Shown in pieces: positions 58,166 through 64,000 of a DNA stretch of 64,000 nucleotides (the stretch's first letter is position 1; the number at the start of each line of letters is the position of its first letter). The notes under the pieces were generated by a model, which was given only the letters and a program-made list of their open reading frames with translations, was not told where the DNA came from and made no database searches. Origin of the DNA: DATKJS01 sp964551995 (GTDB lineage: Bacteria; Acidobacteriota; Aminicenantia; Aminicenantales; Saccharicenantaceae); NCBI GenBank assembly GCA_964551995.1, contig CAZKFD010000034.1, positions 8,830-72,829 on the forward strand. Reading direction: 5' to 3'. Made by a program: the position numbers and the translations under genes.

Positions 58166-59911
58166 ATGAAAAGAAGAGGTTTGCACAGAATACCTGACAC
58201 TCCTATTGCCGAAATGGCTTCTCCTCGTAAGACCGGCTACAAGTGGATTGCCCTTTCCAATACGACGCTCGGGGCGCTGATGGCCTCCCTCGATGCCAAC
58301 ATAGTATTGATTTCCCTGCCGGCCATCTTCCGCGGCATAAAGATCGACCCGCTTGCTCCAGGCGAGGCGAGTTATCTCCTCTGGGTGCTCATGGGCTATT
58401 CGATGGTGATAGCCACCCTGCTCGTATCTTTCGGCCGGCTGTCCGACATATTTGGTCGGGTTCGCTTGTATAACCTGGGTTTTGCCATTTTTAGCGCCGC
58501 CTCCATCATGCTCTTTTTGACCCCAGGCCAAGGAAGTACGGGGGCGCTGGAGCTGATCATCTTTCGTTTACTTCAGGCCATAGGGGGCGGCTTCTTGATC
58601 TCCAACAGCGCCGCCATCTTGACCGACGCATTTCCCCCTTTAGAACGGGGCATGGCCTTGGGCTTGAATCAGATTGCCTTCATCGGCGGTTCTGTCCTGG
58701 GGTTGATCCTGGGCGGGTTTCTATCCGCCATCCACTGGCGGCTGGTTTTCCTGGTCAGCGTTCCGGTCGGGATCGCGGGAACCGCATGGGCGTATCTCAA
58801 ACTGCAGGAGATCAGTACCCCTCACCATCAGAGGATCGACTTCATCGGCAACGCCACCTTCGGCGCCGGCCTGACAATCTTTCTGGCCGCTCTGATCTTT
58901 AGCCTTAGGCCCTACGGATCTTCGTCCATGGGGTGGAGCAATCCATGGGTAAAGGCCGGCGTAGCGACGGGGGCCATTTTGCTCGTCGCCTTTCTCTTTA
59001 TTGAAACACGGGTCGAGTATCCCATGTTCCGCCTCGGGTTGTTCCGAATCCGCATGTTCGCGGCCGGCAACGTGAGCGGTTTTCTCGCTGCCGTGGCCCG
59101 AGGCGGGCTGACGTTTATGCTCGTCATCTGGCTCCAGGGCGTCTGGCTGCCGCTGCACGGTTACAGTTTTGCGGACACGCCATTATGGGCGGGCATCTAC
59201 ATGCTCCCCATGATGGGCAGCTTCTTTCTCATGGGCCCGCTCTCCGGTTGGCTTTCCGATCGTTACGGAGCCAGGGGATTCTCGACGAGCGGCATGCTGC
59301 TTCAGACGGTCGGTTTTCTGCTGCTGTCGCGTCTGCCGGCCAACTTTTCCTACTTGCCGTTCATGCTGATCCTGATGACCTTTGGCCTGGGGATGGGTCT
59401 GTTCGCCGCACCCAATACTACGTCCATCATGAATTCGGTGCCAGCGGAACACCGTGGGGTGGCTTCCGGGATGAGGGCCACTCTTCAGAATTCCGGCGCT
59501 CTCCTGAGCATGTCAGTGATCTTCAGCACTGTCACCATGAGTTTGGCAAAAAAGCTGCCGCCAGTTCTGTATTCCGGATTGGTCGCGCAGGGCCTGCCAT
59601 CAGCGGTAGCCAGACAGGCGGCCCAACTGCCGCCAACGGCCGCGCTCTTTGCTGCCTTTCTCGGCTACAACCCTATGCAGCAACTGCTTCCGCCATCAAC
59701 GCTGGCTAGCCTGCCGGCAACCACCAGGAACTTGATCTTGGGCAAAGAGTTTTTCCCCATGCTGATGGCGCCGGCCTTTATGGACAGTTTGAGGATAACC
59801 TTTTATGGATCCGCGGTCATCGCTCTGGTAGCGGCCATTGCCTCTTCCCTTCGGGGTGAGAGATACATCCACGAAATGGAGCCGTCCCCATCTTTAGAAG
59901 AGTCCAACTGA
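58166..59911 (+). CDS. MFS transporter, DHA2 (14-helix) family
   Basis: 581 residues with about 14 helices. The N-terminal half shows SNTTLGALMASLDANIVLISLPAI (helix 1 motif D1 of DHA2), VSFGRLSDIFGRVRLYNLG (motif A) and LLQAIGGGFLISNSAAILTDAFP (motif B/C-like). A periplasmic insertion lies near residues 445-500 before the last helices. Such proteins export drugs, lipids or metabolites with protons. Neither possible start (58166 or 58214) has a good ribosome site. It precedes murJ. Confidence 0.88.
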   Translation: MKRRGLHRIPDTPIAEMASPRKTGYKWIALSNTTLGALMASLDANIVLISLPAIFRGIKIDPLAPGEASYLLWVLMGYSMVIATLLVSFGRLSDIFGRVRLYNLGFAIFSAASIMLFLTPGQGSTGALELIIFRLLQAIGGGFLISNSAAILTDAFPPLERGMALGLNQIAFIGGSVLGLILGGFLSAIHWRLVFLVSVPVGIAGTAWAYLKLQEISTPHHQRIDFIGNATFGAGLTIFLAALIFSLRPYGSSSMGWSNPWVKAGVATGAILLVAFLFIETRVEYPMFRLGLFRIRMFAAGNVSGFLAAVARGGLTFMLVIWLQGVWLPLHGYSFADTPLWAGIYMLPMMGSFFLMGPLSGWLSDRYGARGFSTSGMLLQTVGFLLLSRLPANFSYLPFMLILMTFGLGMGLFAAPNTTSIMNSVPAEHRGVASGMRATLQNSGALLSMSVIFSTVTMSLAKKLPPVLYSGLVAQGLPSAVARQAAQLPPTAALFAAFLGYNPMQQLLPPSTLASLPATTRNLILGKEFFPMLMAPAFMDSLRITFYGSAVIALVAAIASSLRGERYIHEMEPSPSLEESN

Positions 59912-60153
59912 TCAGAAGCGCCGGTGTCTCTGGGCAACATCCGGTATGCTAAAAGGGGTGCAGGCTTTTCCCCTTTGAGCCGCATCTGATCTGGTTCCTG
60001 ATTCAGCCTATTTTTAGGGGACGAGTCCCGGCTCATGCGGGCAGGGACTGATTTTGCGACTCAGGGTCGCCCCTTTGCGCATTTCACCTAAAGGCGCTGG
60101 ATGGACTCATGAAAATCTTTTTTAGATCATTGTCCGTCCGTCTCGAGGCCCGC

Positions 60154-60182
60154 TTGACTCTCGAATGGTGCATGGATATATT
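60154..60182 (+). promoter_or_regulatory. Sigma-70-type promoter for murJ
   Basis: TTGACT (60154-60159), a 17-bp spacer and TATATT (60177-60182) each match consensus at 5 of 6 bases. It lies in the 417-bp gap 59912-60328, which otherwise shows only a short AAAGGGG/CCCCTTT stem near 59957-59980 and no supported gene. The predicted leader to the murJ ATG is about 140 nt. Confidence 0.6.
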
Positions 60183-60328
60183 TGCCCTGTGGCCGCCGAG
60201 GGGAAAGTACACGCTTCTTGTGTTGCGGACGCGATTTATCGTCTGATGGTCTATGGGGCCGCCCTTCCCGGCGACGACCCGCAACGGCGATTGGCATATC
60301 AGCGCAGTTCTCTTCCGGTGCCAGAGAG

Positions 60329-61933
60329 ATGGGCTCAGTGACCGGAGAAGATCGGCGTCACAATACGGGCTGGCACGCCTTCTTGGTCGGGGCCGGAATC
60401 CTGCTCAGCCGGCTGATGGGGCTTGTCCGCCAGCGGGCCTTTTCCCATTTCTTCGGATTGCGTTCAGACGCGGCCGACGCCTTCATGGCCAGCATTCGCA
60501 TTCCCAACTTTCTCCAGAACCTGTTCGGAGAGGGGGTCCTCTCCGCCTCATTCATTCCGGTCTATGCCCGCCTCTTAGCCGAGGGGGACGAAAAGGAATC
60601 GCGCCGCGTGGCCGGGGCGATCGGGGCTCTCATATCTCTGGTTATCTCGATCCTGGTCCTCATTGGTGTCCTGGCGACACCTCTCTTCATCGATGTCATC
60701 GCCCCCGGCTTCCACGGGCCGAAGCGCGCCCTGACCATCACCATCGTCCGAATCTTGTTCCCCGGCGCCGGACTACTCGTTCTCTCCGCCTGGTGTCTGG
60801 GCATCCTGAACAGCCATCGCAAATTCTTCGTCTCTTACACAGCTCCGGTGATCTGGAACCTGGCCATGATTGGAACCCTGATCACCTTCGGGAGGCGGCT
60901 GGCGGAGCCTTCGCTGGCCGTAACCCTAGCCTGGGGTTCGGTCATCGGCAGCGCACTTCAGGTTGGGGTCCAGCTGCCGCAGGTCTTGCGTCTGGTGCGG
61001 CATCTCCGGCTGCGACTTGAAACCAAGTCCCGCCATGTGCGGGACGTCGTCAGGAATTTCATCCCCGTCTTCATCAGCCGGGGTGTGGTCCAGATCAGCG
61101 CCTATGTTGACACTCTCCTGGCCAGCTTCCTTCCCACGGGCGCGGTCACTGGGCTCATGAACGCTCAGACGCTGTACCTGCTGCCCGTGAGCCTCTTCGG
61201 CATGTCAGTCTCAGCGGCGGAGCTGCCGGCGATGTCGAGCGCGCTGGGGGACGAAGCGGGGGTGGCGGCTATTCTCCGGACCCGAGTGAACGAGGGCTTG
61301 CGGCGGATCGCCTTCTTCATCGTCCCCTCGGCTATGGCCTTCCTAGCCTTAGGGAGCGTTATCGCCGGAGCCTTGTTCCAGACGGGGAAATTCAGGGCTC
61401 AGGATTCGAGCTATGTCTGGGGCATCCTCGCCGGTTCAGCAATCGGGCTAGTGGCCTCGACCCTGGGCCGGCTTTACTCCTCGGCCTACTACGCCCTGCG
61501 CGATACGCGGACCCCGCTTCTTTTCGCTGTCGTCCGGGTTTTATTCACGTCAGGCCTGGGTTATGTGTTCGCCCTGCCTCTCCCCATCTGGATTGGAATC
61601 AGCCCTCGCTGGGGAGTCGCCGGCTTGACAGCCTCGGCCGGGCTCTCGGGCTGGGTGGAATTCACTCTCCTCCGGCGGACCATGAACCGGCGGATCGGGG
61701 CGACTGGGCTGCCATCCGTCCTCTTGGGCAAGCTCTGGTTCGCCGCCGCAATGGCTGCAGCGGCAGCCTGGGGGATCAAACTCATCGTCGTCCGGCACGG
61801 ACTCATCTTTCAAGCCGTAACGGTCCTGGGCGTTTATGGCCTAGTCTATTTTGCCCTGACCTACCTCCTCAGGGTGGAAGAGTGTGCGCGTCTCCTTCAC
61901 CTTCCCTCGCTAAAAATAACGCCCCTGAAGTGA
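60329..61933 (+). CDS. murJ: Lipid II flippase MurJ / MviN family
   Basis: 534 residues with 14 predicted helices: GAGILLSRLMGLVRQRAFSHFFGLRSDAADAFMASIRIPNFLQNLFGEGVLSASFIPVYARL is the family's N-terminal signature, including arginines that line the cavity (SRLMGLVR). ASFLPTGAVTGLMNAQTLYLLPVSLFGMSVSAAELPAMS follows near 270-310, and SSAYYALRDTRTPLLFA near 395. MurJ flips lipid-linked peptidoglycan precursor across the cytoplasmic membrane. The frame is open upstream to 60182; the ATG at 60329 begins the conserved region. Confidence 0.92.
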   Translation: MGSVTGEDRRHNTGWHAFLVGAGILLSRLMGLVRQRAFSHFFGLRSDAADAFMASIRIPNFLQNLFGEGVLSASFIPVYARLLAEGDEKESRRVAGAIGALISLVISILVLIGVLATPLFIDVIAPGFHGPKRALTITIVRILFPGAGLLVLSAWCLGILNSHRKFFVSYTAPVIWNLAMIGTLITFGRRLAEPSLAVTLAWGSVIGSALQVGVQLPQVLRLVRHLRLRLETKSRHVRDVVRNFIPVFISRGVVQISAYVDTLLASFLPTGAVTGLMNAQTLYLLPVSLFGMSVSAAELPAMSSALGDEAGVAAILRTRVNEGLRRIAFFIVPSAMAFLALGSVIAGALFQTGKFRAQDSSYVWGILAGSAIGLVASTLGRLYSSAYYALRDTRTPLLFAVVRVLFTSGLGYVFALPLPIWIGISPRWGVAGLTASAGLSGWVEFTLLRRTMNRRIGATGLPSVLLGKLWFAAAMAAAAAWGIKLIVVRHGLIFQAVTVLGVYGLVYFALTYLLRVEECARLLHLPSLKITPLK

Positions 61934-61937
61934 GATC

Positions 61938-62200
61938 TTCAACCCATGTCAAAAGGCTGACCATCGGTCCGTGTGTTGAAAAACTTTATCGCGACTCCGT
62001 TCATCTAGAATCCACGTGGAAGACTCATATTTGGGCCAGGCTCCCTTTCTGCGGGCCGGAGAAAGCCCCCTTTTCGGTCCCACCAAGAACCTTTTTCTGC
62101 TGAGCTAAGAACTCCGGTGACCTGCCCCTGCTTAAGAGAGTCCATCCAAAATGAGGTCTTAAGGCAGGACCAGTTTTTGACTGAGGCGCCATGGGTTGAA
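61938..62200. repeat. 263-bp segment bounded by perfect 11-bp inverted repeats
   Basis: TTCAACCCATG (61938-61948) and CATGGGTTGAA (62190-62200) are perfect inverted copies; the next inward bases share TCAAAA with an offset. The segment has no gene. It starts four bases after the murJ stop and fills the gap before the second MFS gene. It resembles a MITE or the ends of a deleted insertion sequence. The remaining part to 62335 has nothing else I can identify. Confidence 0.5.
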
Positions 62201-62335
62201 AATGTGACTTTAGAGGTGGTATCGTTAGCGCGGTGATTCAATGGCGACGAATGCAACTTTCAGGTTATGCAGGAGCGGCCTTTATTATTAGGCCTGCTGG
62301 CTGAGATCGCTATCCGTACCAGCTAGGAAGTGGCC

Positions 62336-63955
62336 ATGGTTTTCAAAGCCTCGCCCTCTTTTCGGAGCCAGGCTGTGGCTCAAATTCCATCGCTCCACCA
62401 CGAACACGTCTCCTACCGTTGGTGGGTGCTGGCCAATGTCATGATCGGGACCTTTATGGCGGTCCTCGACTCCACCATAGTCAATGTGGCTCTGCCCAAG
62501 ATCATGGGCGTTTTCGGAGTGACCATCGACCGCGTCGAATGGGTGATTACCGCCTACATGTTAATCTTCGGTGTTATGCTCCCGACGTCGGGTTGGGTGG
62601 CCGATCATCTCGGTTATAAGCGAACCTATCTTCTCGGCCTCATACTGTTTACGGCTGGATCGTTATTTTGTTCCCTTTCTTGGAGCCTGGACACGTTGAT
62701 CATTTTCAGAATCATCCAGGGGGCCGGGGCAGGCTTTCTGCTTCCTGTCGGCATGGCCATCGTCACTCGAGAGTTCCCCGTCGAACAGCGCGGCATGGCC
62801 CTGGGTTTTTGGGCCATCGCCTCGGCCGCCTCCGTGTCTCTCGGCCCGATGATCGGCGGCTATCTCGTCGATCGCTTTTCCTGGCACATGATCTTCGACG
62901 TGAACGTCCCTGTCGGTGTCATGGGGATCGCGGCGACCGTCCTGATCCAGAGGGAGTATAGATCCGAAAGAACCCGGTCATTCGATCTCCTCGGATTCAT
63001 CTCCGTAGCGGCCTTTCTCGCCTTCCTTCTGCTGGCCCTGACCAACGGGAATGCTCCATGGAACACGGGAGGATGGACTTCAACTTATATCCTCTCCTGT
63101 TTTGCGATATCGGCACTGGGTCTGGTCGTTTTTCTCATCGCCGAGTTCACCGTTAAACATCCGCTCATCGACCTGACGTTGTTCAAGGATTTCAACTTTA
63201 GCGTTTGCAACCTGACTCTTTATATTTTCGGCCTGGGCATGTTCGGCAGTACATTTCTTCTCCCGCTTTACCTTCAGAACTCGCTCGGCTATACGGCTTT
63301 CCAGGCCGGCTTGTTCTTTCTGCCGGTCGGTATCCTCCAGGGTTTGGTCGCGCCAATTTCTGGCATTGTCACTGACCGCATCAACCCAAAAATCCCTGCG
63401 TTTCTTGGCATCTCCCTGATGGCTTTCAGCTTCTATCTGAACCATTGGCTGTCGCTTTTCTCTGAACATTCACAGATAGCTTCAGCCCTCGTCTTTCGCG
63501 GCATCGGCATGGGACTTCTTTTCACGCCCCTCAGCACGCTCGCTCTAGCCGGCATTCCGAGGGAGCGAATGGCCCAGGCGTCGGGGATGTTCAACGTCAT
63601 CCGCCAAATCGGCGGCAGCTTCGGCGTTGCACTATTCGGCACAATGATGACGCGGCGTGTCATCCTTCATCTGGCAAATTTCGGCTACGCTGTCAAGGCG
63701 AACTCCCCGGCGTTCAAGAGCGCCGTGATACGGCTCCAAGGCTTCGCCCAGAAAGCGATCGGCGGCACGGCATCCGATGCGGCGGCCCGGGCGAGAGCCC
63801 TCGTCTTCAGTCATGTCGGTAAGCAGGCTGTCGTGGCCGCCATTGATGACGATTTCCTGATCGCAACCGGAATAACCATCCTATGCATCCTATTCCTATT
63901 ATTTCTGAGGCCGCCGGTGAGGCGAGGGGGAAAGCGGACTGCGCAGCTCGATTGA
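62336..63955 (+). CDS. MFS transporter, DHA2 / EmrB-QacA family
   Basis: 539 residues, 14 helices: VMIGTFMAVLDSTIVNVALPKIMGVFGV (motif D1), GWVADHLGYKRTYLLG (motif A), RIIQGAGAGFLLPVGMAIVTREFP (motif B), and RQIGGSFGVALFGTMMTRR near 425, all EmrB features. AGGAAG lies five bases before the ATG at 62336; an in-frame GTG at 62330 is less likely. EmrB-type pumps usually pair with a membrane-fusion EmrA and TolC; none is in the window. It is only about 25-30% like the other MFS protein by eye, so the pair is not a recent duplication. Confidence 0.9.
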   Translation: MVFKASPSFRSQAVAQIPSLHHEHVSYRWWVLANVMIGTFMAVLDSTIVNVALPKIMGVFGVTIDRVEWVITAYMLIFGVMLPTSGWVADHLGYKRTYLLGLILFTAGSLFCSLSWSLDTLIIFRIIQGAGAGFLLPVGMAIVTREFPVEQRGMALGFWAIASAASVSLGPMIGGYLVDRFSWHMIFDVNVPVGVMGIAATVLIQREYRSERTRSFDLLGFISVAAFLAFLLLALTNGNAPWNTGGWTSTYILSCFAISALGLVVFLIAEFTVKHPLIDLTLFKDFNFSVCNLTLYIFGLGMFGSTFLLPLYLQNSLGYTAFQAGLFFLPVGILQGLVAPISGIVTDRINPKIPAFLGISLMAFSFYLNHWLSLFSEHSQIASALVFRGIGMGLLFTPLSTLALAGIPRERMAQASGMFNVIRQIGGSFGVALFGTMMTRRVILHLANFGYAVKANSPAFKSAVIRLQGFAQKAIGGTASDAAARARALVFSHVGKQAVVAAIDDDFLIATGITILCILFLLFLRPPVRRGGKRTAQLD

Positions 63956-64000
63956 GGCGATCGCCGGGAGATTCCCTGTTCGCATTAATCTGAACCGTGG

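Overview
The window looks like chromosome from a high-GC, double-membraned bacterium, probably an uncultured Acidobacteriota/Aminicenantes-like lineage. That placement is an inference from gene content, GC and codon style; no rRNA or other phylogenetic anchor is present. Diderm traits include an outer-membrane beta-barrel protein, lipoproteins, TatA and Tat signals, MurJ, a class A PBP and an extracytoplasmic protease. A class V (archaeal-type) fructose-1,6-bisphosphatase hints at a thermophilic or anaerobic ancestry.

Positions 1-25 kb are mostly housekeeping: System II cytochrome c biogenesis (CcsA/B-type and ResB), a TauE/SafE exporter with its DUF1634 partner, tRNA-Thr, SMC, a sodium:solute symporter, a histone-deacetylase-fold hydrolase, a FecR/DUF6600 envelope protein behind a sigma-54-type promoter, PBP1A, Tmk, DegQ/HtrA overlapping a DapF homologue that has lost both catalytic cysteines, and a leftward run of flippase-like protein, NrdR, Hsp20, Lon and ThiL. 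Two intergenic regions here (about 10.1-10.4 and 19.3-19.5 kb) carry highly structured elements that share a 36-bp block.

From tRNA-Gln at 25.16 kb to about 29 kb the base composition falls and genes become orphan membrane proteins plus an IS3-family element. Just downstream of the tRNA lie two arrays of four 10-bp repeats flanking a palindrome, resembling integrase arm-type sites. This reads as the end of a decayed integrative element. From 29 to 45 kb come envelope and carbohydrate genes (CAP-domain protein, TatA, a zinc-ribbon/retropepsin fusion, DoxX, VTT-domain protein, 5'-nucleotidase, galactokinase, GT2, Gfo/Idh, FBPase) and pseudogenes of a GH27 alpha-galactosidase and a rhodanese.

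The most system-like part is 45.3-51.8 kb. It holds LarE, overlapped by an MnmA-like protein lacking the second catalytic cysteine, then a cysteine-synthase-like enzyme with a cysteine-rich tail. Opposite to these is an operon of an Rrf2 regulator, an ABC-type ATPase, a metallochaperone-type GTPase and a 4Fe-4S protein. A similar operator-like sequence precedes both the regulator and the ATPase gene. I infer a sulfur or metal-cluster assembly module whose target is unknown. It is followed at 51.9-56.1 kb by a FixH/YtkA-like protein, a beta-barrel, a divergent FMN-binding-like protein and a MacB/LolCDE-type transporter. The window ends with a secreted propeller-like protein, MurJ and two 14-helix MFS transporters.
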